Below are positions 20,133 to 29,019 of a stretch of DNA of 64,000 bases, piece after piece. The notes under the pieces are model-generated. The model searched no databases. It had not been told where the DNA came from and saw only the letters and a list, made by a program, of their open reading frames with translations. Each line of letters begins with the position of its first letter. The first letter of the stretch is position 1. Position numbers and translations under genes: made by a program. Origin of the DNA: Marinobacter sp. C7 (GTDB taxonomy: Bacteria > Pseudomonadota > Gammaproteobacteria > Pseudomonadales > Oleiphilaceae); the NCBI RefSeq assembly GCF_022343555.1, contig NZ_JAKQZH010000002.1:868001-932000 (forward strand), written 5' to 3'.

Positions 20133-22097
20133 CTAGACGACCCCGGAAATGTTGACGACTTTTTGCTGGATCAGCGTTGGAGCCGGCTTGCGGATCTGGC
20201 GTTGCATGGCATCGGCGAGTTCGAGCTGCCGGCGCAGGTCGGCGATGGTGGTCTCGAGCTTTTCCCGCTCGGCCCGACCGTCCCGGTCGCTTCTGACCAT
20301 GTCGCGCAGACGGCGGATCTGGTGCTCCAGCAGCTGCTTCTGCTCCATGGAATACTGCATGATGGGGAGCAGGGCCTCATGGGGCCAGCGTTCAACGTCC
20401 TTGCGTACCCGGTTGTGCAGTGTCCGGGCCTCTCCGACCATGACATTGAAAAAGCGTCGAACCAGTAAGGACTGCTCCGTCAACAGGTTTTTGGGACTGA
20501 TGCGGAAGCGCCTCGCTTTCTTGCGCAGTTCCCGGATGGCGATCACGTGCCGCCCGGCGCGCAAGGGAATGGGCTCCAGGTGCCGGGCCCGGGTGTCTTC
20601 GTTATAGCGCCGGTAGATGGCGCCGACCATTTTCTCCGCCAGGTGCCCCTCGCTCATCAGGTTGGTGAGGTCGGCCTCCAGCAATTCGAAGAAATGGTCC
20701 ATGGCCCGGTTCATGCCGGCAGTGGTCCAGCTCCGGGACATGGACGCCCGGATTTTATCGGCGTGTTCCTCAAAACGCTGCTCGCTCACCAGGGCCTTCA
20801 GCGTCTTGCCCTGGGAAGCCACCAGCCGGCGGCTGGAGCGCAGGGAGATGAGCTTCTTGTAGTAGAAGTCATAATCCTTCTGGGCCCGCTCGGCCAGTCG
20901 GCTGAGGGCGTCCTTGTCCATGGTGGCGCCTGAGCAGGCCTGAAGTTCTTCATCCAGTCCTTCCAGACGGGTCTGCATGGCGGCCTGGCTGTTCTGGAGC
21001 ATGCCCAGCAAATCATTGATCAGGCTTTGGGTGATCAACTGCTCCTTGTGCATCAGGATGCGTTTGATGATCAGTTGTTCCAGCTGGCCGATGTTGGCCC
21101 GTTCGAACAGGTCGGCGTTCTGGCGGACGCGGGCCAGCAGCCCCTGCTTGGCGGATAGGGGGATGACATCGTGCTGGCGGATTCCCAGATGGTCTGCGGT
21201 GTAGCTGCGTACCCGTTCGATTGCCTCCTGGGTGTGCTTTTCACCCTGCAGGTCGTCCCAGAGGACATCGATTTTGTTCAGGGCTGCAAACCGGCCCGCG
21301 CGATGATCGGCGTGCTCGGTGTCGATGTGCTCTTTCCAGATTGTCATGTCACTGGCAGTGACGCCGGTGTCCGCGCTGAGCACGAAAATCACTGCGTGAG
21401 CCCGGGGCAACATGCTGATGGTGAGCTCCGGCTCGGATCCCAGGGCGTTCAGGCCGGGGGTGTCGAGAATGCGCAGGCCGCGCTCGAACAGGGGGTGGCG
21501 GATGCTGATCTGGGCGTTGCGCCAGGCCGGTACCAGGACATTACCGGGGTTGTTGCGGTCATGTTCGAGCATGGCCTCGTCGAAGCCCAGGTCCCGGGCT
21601 TCTTGCGGTGGCACGCTCTTGACCCGGGCAACCTCTGCCAGAACTTCCCGCATGACCTCCGGATCGCGCTCATCGAGCTCGTGCTTGACCCAACGTTCCG
21701 GCTGTTTACGGAGTTGCTGCAATGACAGCTCTCCGGTGCGGGTTTCGATGGGAAGCAGCAGCAGGTAGTTCTGGTTGACCGTGCGGTCGAAGAACAGTTC
21801 GGTCGGACACATGGTGGTCCGGCCGGCCTGGGATGGCAGCATGCGCTGGCCATACTCCGAGAAGAACAGGGCATTGATGAGCTCGGTCTTGCCCCTGGAG
21901 TACTCGCCCACAAATGCAATGGTCAGTTCGTCCTCGATCAACAACTCGAGACCATTGCGGATTCGGGTGCTGATGTCGTCGGAGAACAGGTCATTATCCT
22001 GCAGCCAGAGGCGGTAACGCCCGATCTGCCGGATCAGTTCCTTCTTCCAGTTGTGATAAGCCTCTACCTGCTGCGACAGAGTTCCCTGGGGGTTCAT
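20133..22097 (-). CDS. Dynamin-like GTPase family protein
   Basis: The product is a 654-residue large GTPase. G1 is [18 protein letters not shown] near 58-75, G3 is [15 protein letters not shown] near 215, and G4 is [12 protein letters not shown] near 270. Predicted long helices and coiled coils follow from ~330 to the C-terminus, which ends with a basic heptad region ([24 protein letters not shown]). This architecture fits bacterial dynamin-like proteins that remodel or protect membranes. I chose the ATG at 22097 (AAGGAAA upstream) over a start 25 codons earlier. It interrupts the metX-yggT-proC order conserved in Pseudomonas and appears to be a single-gene unit. Confidence 0.8.
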   Translation of the reverse strand: MNPQGTLSQQVEAYHNWKKELIRQIGRYRLWLQDNDLFSDDISTRIRNGLELLIEDELTIAFVGEYSRGKTELINALFFSEYGQRMLPSQAGRTTMCPTELFFDRTVNQNYLLLLPIETRTGELSLQQLRKQPERWVKHELDERDPEVMREVLAEVARVKSVPPQEARDLGFDEAMLEHDRNNPGNVLVPAWRNAQISIRHPLFERGLRILDTPGLNALGSEPELTISMLPRAHAVIFVLSADTGVTASDMTIWKEHIDTEHADHRAGRFAALNKIDVLWDDLQGEKHTQEAIERVRSYTADHLGIRQHDVIPLSAKQGLLARVRQNADLFERANIGQLEQLIIKRILMHKEQLITQSLINDLLGMLQNSQAAMQTRLEGLDEELQACSGATMDKDALSRLAERAQKDYDFYYKKLISLRSSRRLVASQGKTLKALVSEQRFEEHADKIRASMSRSWTTAGMNRAMDHFFELLEADLTNLMSEGHLAEKMVGAIYRRYNEDTRARHLEPIPLRAGRHVIAIRELRKKARRFRISPKNLLTEQSLLVRRFFNVMVGEARTLHNRVRKDVERWPHEALLPIMQYSMEQKQLLEHQIRRLRDMVRSDRDGRAEREKLETTIADLRRQLELADAMQRQIRKPAPTLIQQKVVNISGVV

Positions 22098-22262
22098 TGG
22101 AATTTCCTTCTGCGCGACTTCCCGGTATGCCGGCGCTCGCTGCCTGGTGAGCGCGCGGCGACAGCAATTCATGAATAAGTAGTAATACTATCCTGTCTTC
22201 TGAATGTATGTGCAGCTTCCCTTTGCATTCCGCTGAACGGGTCACAATTTTTTTCAATAAAA

Positions 22263-22294
22263 AGCCGCAAAATCAAAGAGATGATTTTGCGGCT
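22263..22294 (-). terminator. Intrinsic terminator of the proC-yggT operon
   Basis: The 13-bp perfect stem (AGCCGCAAAATCA / TGATTTTGCGGCT) has a 6-nt loop and is followed on the minus strand by TTTTTATTG. It lies 56 bp beyond the yggT stop, a strong rho-independent terminator. Confidence 0.88.
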
Positions 22295-22349
22295 CTGATT
22301 CATTGTTTTTCGTTTCCGGGTGTTACTGAATGTATATCCGGAAGGCAGG

Positions 22350-22934
22350 TTACATGCCGAGGCCAATGGAGCCGAGTCCGGCCGCCAGCTTCATGTGATC
22401 GATCACGACTGAAATCACGTTCAGGATCAGGAACACGATGATCGGGGACAGATCCAGCCCTCCCATGGAGGGCATGATGTTGCGAACCGGGCGCATGACC
22501 GGCTCGGTGATCTGGGCAACCAGTTGAATGGCCGGATGGCCACTGTGGGGGGCGATCCAGCTCACGACTACCACTGCGATGACCGACCAGAAGTAGATTT
22601 TTACAATCAGGCTGAGCACGTTCAGCACCGCCCAGACCAGAAGGGTGACGGGATTGATCGCCGGGATCCCGCCGTTAAGTGCGACCAGGATCAGGAAAAA
22701 CGTGATGGCCTGAATAATCACGGCCAGCACCAGGGAGGCACCGTCAATGCCACCCCAGCCCGGGATGAAGCGGCGCAGAGGGCGCAGCGGCGGATTGGTC
22801 GCCTTGACCACGAACTGGGAGATCGGGTTGTAGAAATCCGCGCGGGCAAGCTGCAGCAGGAAACGCAGCAGCACGATCGTCAGGTAAAAGGTGGACGCGA
22901 TCAGCAGGATGGTGATCAGAATGTCTGCCAGCAT
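22350..22934 (-). CDS. yggT: YggT family membrane protein
   Basis: The product is a 194-residue protein made of two tandem YggT repeats, each with two hydrophobic helices (about 4-25 and 65-90; 98-125 and 165-185). Each repeat ends with a PLRPLRRFIPGWGGIDGASL-like motif (residues ~50-70) or VMRPVRNIMPSMGGLDLSPI (~150-170). The family is linked to osmotic tolerance and membrane organisation, but the mechanism is unknown. GGAGA precedes the ATG, and it follows proC by 22 bp in an operon. Confidence 0.9.
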   Translation of the reverse strand: MLADILITILLIASTFYLTIVLLRFLLQLARADFYNPISQFVVKATNPPLRPLRRFIPGWGGIDGASLVLAVIIQAITFFLILVALNGGIPAINPVTLLVWAVLNVLSLIVKIYFWSVIAVVVVSWIAPHSGHPAIQLVAQITEPVMRPVRNIMPSMGGLDLSPIIVFLILNVISVVIDHMKLAAGLGSIGLGM

Positions 22935-22956
22935 GAAGCTGTGTCTCCGTTATCGG

Positions 22957-23790
22957 TTACTGTTTGCCAGCCAGTTCTTCGGCCATTTCTTCAGAGCGCT
23001 TGAATGCAGCCCCGTAGGCTTTCTTGACCAGGTCCCGCAGCCCGCCTTCCTCGAAGGTGTTGATGGCCTGTTCGGTGGTACCGCCGGGAGACATGACGTT
23101 GCGCTTGAGCTGGGCCGGATCGTGCTCGCTGCGGGCGGCCATTTCGGCGGCACCGGCCATGGTCTGGATCGCCAGTTCGCGGGCAGTGACCGGCTCAATA
23201 CCGGCTTCGGTCGCTGCCGCCTCGAGAGCCTCCAGCATCAGGAAGAAATACGCCGGACCACTTCCGGACAGGGCGGTAACGCCGTGCAGCAGATTTTCAT
23301 CCTCCACCCAGAGCGCAGAGCCGATGCTCTCAAACACGGCCTGGACCATTTTCTTCTGATCGTCCTTGACCTGGCTGTTGGCGAACAGACCTGCAGCTCC
23401 CTTGCCAACCAGGGAGGGTGTGTTGGGCATGACCCGTACCATGGGCAGCCCGCCACCGAGCCATTCATCCAGCGTTTCGGCGGTGAGTCCGGCGGCAATA
23501 GAAACCATCAGGGGGCGAGTGTTCTGGACCACCGGTGCAATGTCACGGCAGACATCGGCCATGACCTGTGGCTTGACCGCCAGGATGACAATATCGGCCT
23601 GCTGGGCGCAGTAGCGGTTGTCGGTGGTCACACTGACGCCGAAGCGTTTTCGGATGGCTTGCAGATGACCGTCGTCCGGGGCGCTGACCCAGATATCACC
23701 GGCTTTGTAGCCGTTGTCCAGCATGCCGCCAATGATGGCGCTGGCCATGTTGCCGGCTCCGATAAATGAGATAGTGGGCGATGTGCTCAA
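22957..23790 (-). CDS. proC: Pyrroline-5-carboxylate reductase
   Basis: ProC reduces P5C to proline with NAD(P)H. The 277-residue protein has the Rossmann loop ISFIGAGNMASAIIGGMLDN at the N-terminus, ADIVILAVKPQVMADV near 70, VRVMPNTPSLVGKGAAGLF near 118, and the signature HGVTALSGSGPAYFFLMLEA near 168 with VMSPGGTTEQAI near 230. The only reasonable start is TTG at 23790, preceded by GGAG at 6 nt. The gene order yggS/proC/yggT is widely conserved. Confidence 0.94.
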   Translation of the reverse strand: MSTSPTISFIGAGNMASAIIGGMLDNGYKAGDIWVSAPDDGHLQAIRKRFGVSVTTDNRYCAQQADIVILAVKPQVMADVCRDIAPVVQNTRPLMVSIAAGLTAETLDEWLGGGLPMVRVMPNTPSLVGKGAAGLFANSQVKDDQKKMVQAVFESIGSALWVEDENLLHGVTALSGSGPAYFFLMLEALEAAATEAGIEPVTARELAIQTMAGAAEMAARSEHDPAQLKRNVMSPGGTTEQAINTFEEGGLRDLVKKAYGAAFKRSEEMAEELAGKQ

Positions 23791-23852
23791 GGTTCACTCC
23801 AACGGTTGATCGGTTAACAGTTTGAACCGGATGATAGCAGGAACTGAGCGAT

Positions 23853-24566
23853 TCAGCTCTGGGACTCCTTCGGGGGGCGGGCTCCGAACACCGAAGTACC
23901 AACCCGGACCCACGTTGCACCCTCGGCAATGGCCATTTCCAGATCATCGGACATGCCCATGGAAAGTGTGTCCAGGGGGCCGGCTTCGGGCAATTCCTGC
24001 TTCAGGGATTTGAGGGTGTTGGCCAGCTTTCGGAAACTGGCCCTGAGTTCCGATTCCGACTGTTCGGGGTCCGGGATGGCCATCAGGCCCCGCAGACTGA
24101 GTTTGGGGAGTTCGCCGATCGCAGCGGCCAGCTCGGGCAACTCTTCCAGGGTGCAGCCGGACTTGGTGTCCTCTTCGTCGATGTTGACCTGCAGGCAGAT
24201 GTTGAGTGGCGGTAGCGAGGGCGCCCGTTGCTCACTGAGGCGGCGGGCGATCTTCAGTCGGTCGACACTGTGCACCCAGGCGAAAGAAGAGGCGATCTGT
24301 CGGGTCTTGTTGGACTGGATCGGCCCGATAAAGTGCCATTCGATGCCGGCCAGCTCACTGAGAGCCTCGATCTTTTCCAGCGCCTCCTGCAGATAGTTTT
24401 CGCCGAACGCGGTTTGCCCCGCAGCGAAGGCTTCACGCAGGTCTTCCGGTGAGCGGGTCTTGCTGACTGCCAACAGGCGCACACTGTCGGGCGCCCGCCC
24501 CGCTGCCAATGTTGCTTTTTGTATGCGTCGGGTTACGCTCCCGATGTTGTCTGCTATGCTGCTCAT
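23853..24566 (-). CDS. yggS: PLP homeostasis protein (YggS/PLPBP)
   Basis: The product is a 237-residue single-domain PLP-binding barrel without known catalytic activity that maintains vitamin B6 and amino-acid balance. The PLP lysine is in VRLLAVSKTRSPEDLREAF near 35; GENYLQEALEK near 55, WHFIGPIQSNKTRQIA near 80, VDRLKIARRL near 103 and GMSDDLEMAIAEGATWVRVG near 205 are all typical. I start at ATG 24566 (MSSIADNIGSV); a longer reading frame upstream runs through the pilT promoter region and is rejected. It is divergent from pilT, 52 bp apart. Confidence 0.92.
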   Translation of the reverse strand: MSSIADNIGSVTRRIQKATLAAGRAPDSVRLLAVSKTRSPEDLREAFAAGQTAFGENYLQEALEKIEALSELAGIEWHFIGPIQSNKTRQIASSFAWVHSVDRLKIARRLSEQRAPSLPPLNICLQVNIDEEDTKSGCTLEELPELAAAIGELPKLSLRGLMAIPDPEQSESELRASFRKLANTLKSLKQELPEAGPLDTLSMGMSDDLEMAIAEGATWVRVGTSVFGARPPKESQS

Positions 24567-24618
24567 ACTGTGAGTTTGCCGCTTCTGGATTAAAAGAAAA
24601 AGCCCTCCGAGGAACCCT

Positions 24619-25653
24619 ATGGATATTACTGAACTGCTTGCCTTTTCGGCCAAACAGGGTGCGTCCGATTTGCACCTTTCCTCTGGTTTGCCCCCCATGA
24701 TTCGTGTCGATGGCGATGTGCGCCGGATCAACCTGCCGCCGATGGAGCACAAAGAGGTGCACGGCCTGATCTACGACATCATGAACGACAAGCAGCGAAA
24801 GGATTACGAAGAATTCCTGGAAACCGACTTTTCCTTTGAAGTTCCCGGTGTCGCCCGTTTCCGTGTCAACGCTTTCAACCAGAACCGCGGCGCGGGTGCC
24901 GTGTTCCGGACCATCCCCTCGAAAGTGCTCACCATGGAAGATCTGGGCATGGGCCAGGTTTTCAAGGACATCTCGTCCGTTCCCCGCGGCCTTGTGCTTG
25001 TGACCGGCCCGACCGGTTCCGGTAAATCCACCACGCTGGCGGCCATGATGGACTACATCAACGACACCCGCTACGAGCACATCCTCACCATCGAGGATCC
25101 GATCGAATTCGTGCACGAATCCAAAAAGTGCCTGGTCAACCAGCGCGAGGTGCACCGTGACACCCTGGGCTTCAACGAGGCCTTGCGTTCGGCCCTGCGG
25201 GAAGACCCGGACATCATCCTGGTTGGTGAGCTCCGGGATCTCGAAACCATTCGCCTGGCGCTGACCGCTGCGGAAACCGGCCACCTGGTGTTCGGCACTC
25301 TGCACACCACCTCGGCCGCCAAGACCATTGACCGGGTGGTGGATGTGTTCCCGGCGGAAGAGAAGTCCATGGTGCGCTCCATGCTCTCCGAGTCCCTGCA
25401 GGCGGTTATCTCCCAGACGCTGATGAAGAAGATGGGCGGTGGTCGGATTGCCGCGCACGAGATCATGATCGGTACCCCGGCAATTCGTAACCTGATCCGG
25501 GAAGACAAGATCGCCCAGATGTACTCGGCGATCCAGACCGGTGGTTCGCTCGGCATGCAGACGCTGGACCAGTGTCTCGAGCGTTTGCTGCAGAAAGGCC
25601 TCATTTCCCGCGAGGCGGCTCGCGCCAAGGCGAAAATGCCGGATAACTTCTGA
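24619..25653 (+). CDS. pilT: Type IV pilus retraction ATPase PilT
   Basis: PilT is the hexameric motor that depolymerises type IV pili for twitching and DNA uptake. The 344-residue protein shows Walker A VTGPTGSGKSTTLAAMMDYI near 135, the Asp box LTIEDPIEFVHESKKC near 160, Walker B VGELRDLETIRLALTAAETG near 205, the His box FGTLHTTSAAKTIDRV near 230, and the PilT-specific C-terminal PAIRNLIREDKIAQMYSAIQ motif near 288. GAGGA lies upstream of the ATG. pilU follows by 17 bp in one operon. Confidence 0.96.
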   Translation: MDITELLAFSAKQGASDLHLSSGLPPMIRVDGDVRRINLPPMEHKEVHGLIYDIMNDKQRKDYEEFLETDFSFEVPGVARFRVNAFNQNRGAGAVFRTIPSKVLTMEDLGMGQVFKDISSVPRGLVLVTGPTGSGKSTTLAAMMDYINDTRYEHILTIEDPIEFVHESKKCLVNQREVHRDTLGFNEALRSALREDPDIILVGELRDLETIRLALTAAETGHLVFGTLHTTSAAKTIDRVVDVFPAEEKSMVRSMLSESLQAVISQTLMKKMGGGRIAAHEIMIGTPAIRNLIREDKIAQMYSAIQTGGSLGMQTLDQCLERLLQKGLISREAARAKAKMPDNF

Positions 25654-25670
25654 GGTAAGTAGGTAACACC

Positions 25671-26792
25671 ATGGAATTTGAAAAACTGTTGCGGCTGATG
25701 GTGGAAAAGGGCGGTTCAGACCTGTTTATCACAGCGGGTGTGCCACCGAGCATGAAGGTCAACGGTAAGGTTCTGCCGGTCACCAAGAACGCCCTGACCC
25801 CGGAACAGACCCGCGAGCTGGTCTATGGCGCGATGAACGACAAGCAGCGTGCCGAGTTCGACGCCAGCCACGAGTGCAATTTCGCCATCAGTGCCCGCGG
25901 CATCGGCCGCTTCCGGGTCAGCGCCTTCTTTCAGCGCAACCTGTGCGGCATGGTGCTGCGCCGGATCGAGGTCAAGATTCCGCAGATCGATGACCTGGCG
26001 CTGCCGGACATCATCAAGGATCTGGCCATGACCAAGCGCGGCCTGATCATCTTCGTGGGTGCTACCGGTACCGGTAAGTCCACGTCCCTGGCTGCCATGC
26101 TGGGGCACCGTAACCGGAACAGTCGCGGGCACATCATCTCCATCGAGGATCCGATCGAATTCGTGCACCAGCACCAGGGCTGTATCGTCACCCAGCGCGA
26201 GGTGGGTATCGATACCGAGAGCTTCGAAGTGGCCCTGAAAAATACCCTGCGTCAGGCGCCGGACGTGATCCTGATCGGTGAGGTCCGGACCCAGCAGACC
26301 ATGGAATATTCCGTGCAGTTTGCCGAGACCGGCCATCTGTGCCTGGCGACGCTGCACGCCAACAACGCCAACCAGGCTCTGGACCGCATTATCCAGTTTT
26401 TCCCGCCGGAGCAGCATAACCAGATCTGGATGGACCTGTCCCTGAACCTGAAAGCCATCGTGGCCCAGCAACTGGTGCCCACTCCCGATGGCAAGGGCCG
26501 CAAGGCGGTTATCGAGGTGCTGATCAATACCCCGCTGGCTTCGGACATTATCCGTAAAGGTGAAGTCCATAAGCTCAAGGAGCTGATGGCGAAATCCGGT
26601 GAAGTCGGTATGCAGACCTTTGATCAGGCGCTGTACAGACTCTATTCGGAAGGCTCGATTACCTACGAGGACGCCCTGGCCCATGCGGATTCGGCGAACG
26701 ATCTGCGACTGATGATCAAGCTTGGTGCCGATGCGGCGGGAGCGGACCAGCTCTCCACTTCAGTGGACAAGCTCTCCATCCAGGACGAGTGA
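25671..26792 (+). CDS. pilU: Type IV pilus retraction accessory ATPase PilU
   Basis: PilU is a PilT-dependent accessory retraction motor. The 373-residue protein has Walker A FVGATGTGKSTSLAAMLGHR near 128, ISIEDPIEFVHQHQG near 155, Walker B IGEVRTQQTMEYSVQFAETG near 198 and the His box LATLHANNANQALDRI near 222. The AIRNLIRE motif of PilT is replaced by TPLASDIIRKGEVHKLKELM, which marks PilU. The C-terminal tail is longer than in PilT. It is paired with pilT as in Pseudomonas. Confidence 0.95.
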   Translation: MEFEKLLRLMVEKGGSDLFITAGVPPSMKVNGKVLPVTKNALTPEQTRELVYGAMNDKQRAEFDASHECNFAISARGIGRFRVSAFFQRNLCGMVLRRIEVKIPQIDDLALPDIIKDLAMTKRGLIIFVGATGTGKSTSLAAMLGHRNRNSRGHIISIEDPIEFVHQHQGCIVTQREVGIDTESFEVALKNTLRQAPDVILIGEVRTQQTMEYSVQFAETGHLCLATLHANNANQALDRIIQFFPPEQHNQIWMDLSLNLKAIVAQQLVPTPDGKGRKAVIEVLINTPLASDIIRKGEVHKLKELMAKSGEVGMQTFDQALYRLYSEGSITYEDALAHADSANDLRLMIKLGADAAGADQLSTSVDKLSIQDE

Positions 26793-26915
26793 ATTGGTAT
26801 TCATCACTTCAGACTAAAGTCGTAAGTAGTTAGGGCCTCGAACCAGTAGTTTTGGCATTTGAGGCTTTTGGCCCGTGCTGCGTATACTCCGCGCCGAATC
26901 AATCAAGGAGATACC

Positions 26916-28313
26916 ATGCACAAGAATACCAACGCACTCGTAAAGGCGATTCGTCTTGCAACCCTGGCCGCTGTCGCTGCGCCAGCCAGCGTCATGGCGG
27001 GTGGTTTCTCGCTCAACGAACAAAGCGCCAGCGCCATGGGCGTGGCCAATGCCGGTGCTGTGGCCAACCCGGAGAATGCGACAACCGTGTTGTTCAATCC
27101 GGCGGGCATGAGCCAGCTTTCCGGGATGAATGTTTCCTTTGGTGCGGCGGTTCTGGATGTCGATGCCAAAGCGAAAGAGGGCACGACCTCGGCGACCAAT
27201 CAGCTGGGTATGCCAGTGACAGGCAGTACCGGCGGGGATATCGCCCGTCCTGCCGTCCTCCCCAATTTCTACTTTACACACGAGCTCAGTGACGCCATCG
27301 ATGTCGGATTCGGGGTTCATGCGCCCTATGGTCTGGCTGCCGATTACGACAATGACTTCATTGGCCGTTATTTTGCCGATGAAACCGAGTTGACCGCGAT
27401 TGCTTTCACGCCTTCGCTTGCCGTGAGTAATGGTCAGGGGCTCTCCATGGGAGTCGGCCTGAATATCATGTACGCCGAGGGTCGCCTGTCGAAGTTTCAG
27501 GACTACTCCGGGGCCTATTTCCAGGCCCAGCAAGCGGCGGCGGCCATGGGCGTTCCCCTGAACGGAGAGCCCTTCGAGCCGGGGTATGCGGATATTGAGG
27601 GCGATGATCTGGGAGTCACTTTCCGCGTCGGGTTCCTGTACGAGCTGTCGCAACAAACCCAGTTGGGCCTCACTGCGCAAACTGGAACGGAGCTGGAGCT
27701 GGAGGGCGATGCTGAACTGACTGACTACCCCGTGGTTCAGCCGGGCGAAACCGGGCTTAACGCGTTCCAGACTGACCTTTCCCGGGATGTGAAAGTGCCA
27801 CTGGAAATTCCGGAGAGCGTGACGATTGGTGCCCGACATTTGCTCACTGACGAGGTGACTCTGCTGGCCGGTGCCACCTATGCTAGATGGAGCCGCTTTG
27901 AAGAGCTCGATATCATCAGTCAGGAGAGTGGGGAGGTTATCTCCCACATCACGGAAGAGTGGAAAAATACCTGGCAGTTCAATCTGGGTGGCATCTGGCA
28001 AGCCACGCCGAAGTGGGCTCTCAAGGCAGGCTATGCCTGGGACGAGTCGCCGGTCGATAACTACGTCACTGCCCGGATTCCGTCAGAGGACCGGCACTGG
28101 CTGACCCTGGGTGCGCAGTGGAAGGATGCCCCGAGTGGCTGGACGATCGATGCTGCTGTTGGCACGCTGATCTTCGCCGATGATGCGAAAGTGGATGATC
28201 GGGAATACAGTCACGAGGACCCCACTGGTGATCCTGTTACAGCGGCAAGCTATCAGGGTGAATATGACCTGAGCGCCTGGAGCGCCTCGGTTCAGGTCAG
28301 CAAAGCCTTCTGA
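26916..28313 (+). CDS. fadL: FadL/OmpP1-family outer membrane long-chain fatty acid transporter
   Basis: The product is a 465-residue outer membrane beta-barrel for hydrophobic ligands. The signal peptide runs to about residue 28 (LATLAAVAAPASVMA). The mature N-terminus GGFSLNEQSASAMGVANAGA forms the FadL hatch start, with NPEATTVLFNPAGMS-like text (NPENATTVLFNPAGMSQLSG) near 55. A 14-strand-like alternating pattern follows, and it ends in the outer-membrane signature WSASVQVSKAF with terminal Phe. The start at 26916 follows AAGGAGATACC. Transported ligand (fatty acids, alkanes or aromatics) cannot be told from sequence. Confidence 0.9.
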   Translation: MHKNTNALVKAIRLATLAAVAAPASVMAGGFSLNEQSASAMGVANAGAVANPENATTVLFNPAGMSQLSGMNVSFGAAVLDVDAKAKEGTTSATNQLGMPVTGSTGGDIARPAVLPNFYFTHELSDAIDVGFGVHAPYGLAADYDNDFIGRYFADETELTAIAFTPSLAVSNGQGLSMGVGLNIMYAEGRLSKFQDYSGAYFQAQQAAAAMGVPLNGEPFEPGYADIEGDDLGVTFRVGFLYELSQQTQLGLTAQTGTELELEGDAELTDYPVVQPGETGLNAFQTDLSRDVKVPLEIPESVTIGARHLLTDEVTLLAGATYARWSRFEELDIISQESGEVISHITEEWKNTWQFNLGGIWQATPKWALKAGYAWDESPVDNYVTARIPSEDRHWLTLGAQWKDAPSGWTIDAAVGTLIFADDAKVDDREYSHEDPTGDPVTAASYQGEYDLSAWSASVQVSKAF

Positions 28314-28335
28314 TTTCCTGTTCCGGGCGTTACTG

Positions 28336-28372
28336 GGTAATCGGCTGGCGGCGAGCCCGTCAGCCGATTACC
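28336..28372. terminator. Shared terminator palindrome between fadL and the YRGQ-protein gene
   Basis: Perfect 12-bp arms (GGTAATCGGCTG / CAGCCGATTACC) are separated by 13 bp. The right arm also encodes the last residues (VIG) and overlaps the stop of the minus-strand gene. It can stop both converging transcripts. Confidence 0.6.
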
Positions 28373-28743
28373 TGACCGCGGTAGATTACCTGTTTCTTCT
28401 TCGTCGGCCCGCCGCTGCTCTGCGGTTCTTCCTTCCCTGAATTCGCAGGCCGATCATCGGCAATTGCCTGGCCGCGATACATACGCCTTGGCGCATCCTC
28501 GTCCACCTGCTCTTCTGTCCTGGCTTTCAGTTGGGGGACTTTCTCTGTCAATGTTTCCCAGGTCTTTGCAAGATGGCTCGACCGGCTTTTACTCGCGTAG
28601 TTGGCCAGTTGCTCTTCGAGATGCTGTTCGGTGAGATGCAGTTTGACGCCGAACTCGGATTGGATCAGGCGGCGGCACTGGTGCACCAGTTTCAGCAGAT
28701 TGGGATCCAGCAGCCAGCCTCGTTCAGATGCCAGGGTATTCAT
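28360..28743 (-). CDS. Small uncharacterised protein with two YRGQ motifs
   Basis: The product is a 127-residue soluble protein. The N-terminal ~80 residues are helical (WLLDPNLLKLVHQCRRLIQ, HLTEQHLEEQLANYASKSR, THLAKTWETL-like). The C-terminal ~45 residues are polar and contain RRMYRGQAIADDR and, at the very end, KKKQVIYRGQVIG. The twin YRGQ(A/V)I motifs resemble the short YRG motif of DUF4278-type proteins, but this is only a visual match. ATG 28743 follows CCGAGG; the frame extends 77 codons upstream without a good ribosome site. I do not know the function. The 276-bp gap to polA holds only a GC-rich hairpin (28977-29007). Confidence 0.65.
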   Translation of the reverse strand: MNTLASERGWLLDPNLLKLVHQCRRLIQSEFGVKLHLTEQHLEEQLANYASKSRSSHLAKTWETLTEKVPQLKARTEEQVDEDAPRRMYRGQAIADDRPANSGKEEPQSSGGPTKKKQVIYRGQVIG

Positions 28744-29019
28744 GGTTACGGCCTCGGAATGTGTGTCACGACCTGGTTGCGGTTCGGTACGGCCCGAACC
28801 TGGCAACCGACGCTTATCCACAATGCGAATTTTGTGCCGTTCTTCACAGCAAGCTCTGAAGGCCACCAACGAAGCGGCATTCGCGTGCTTGCAGGTCCCG
28901 GGAAACGAAAGGGCAGGTGGGTGTCGTGTCACGCGACGGTGCAAAAGGAAGGAGTGGTGCCCCGTTTTGGGCACGGAAGCCGGCCGGGCCTGGGCCCGGG
29001 CCGGCTTGCAGGTCAGTAA

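Noticed and set aside
26814..28001. 395-codon minus-strand frame across fadL
   Set aside because: It is antisense to a clear FadL with signal peptide and C-terminal Phe; no independent evidence for coding.
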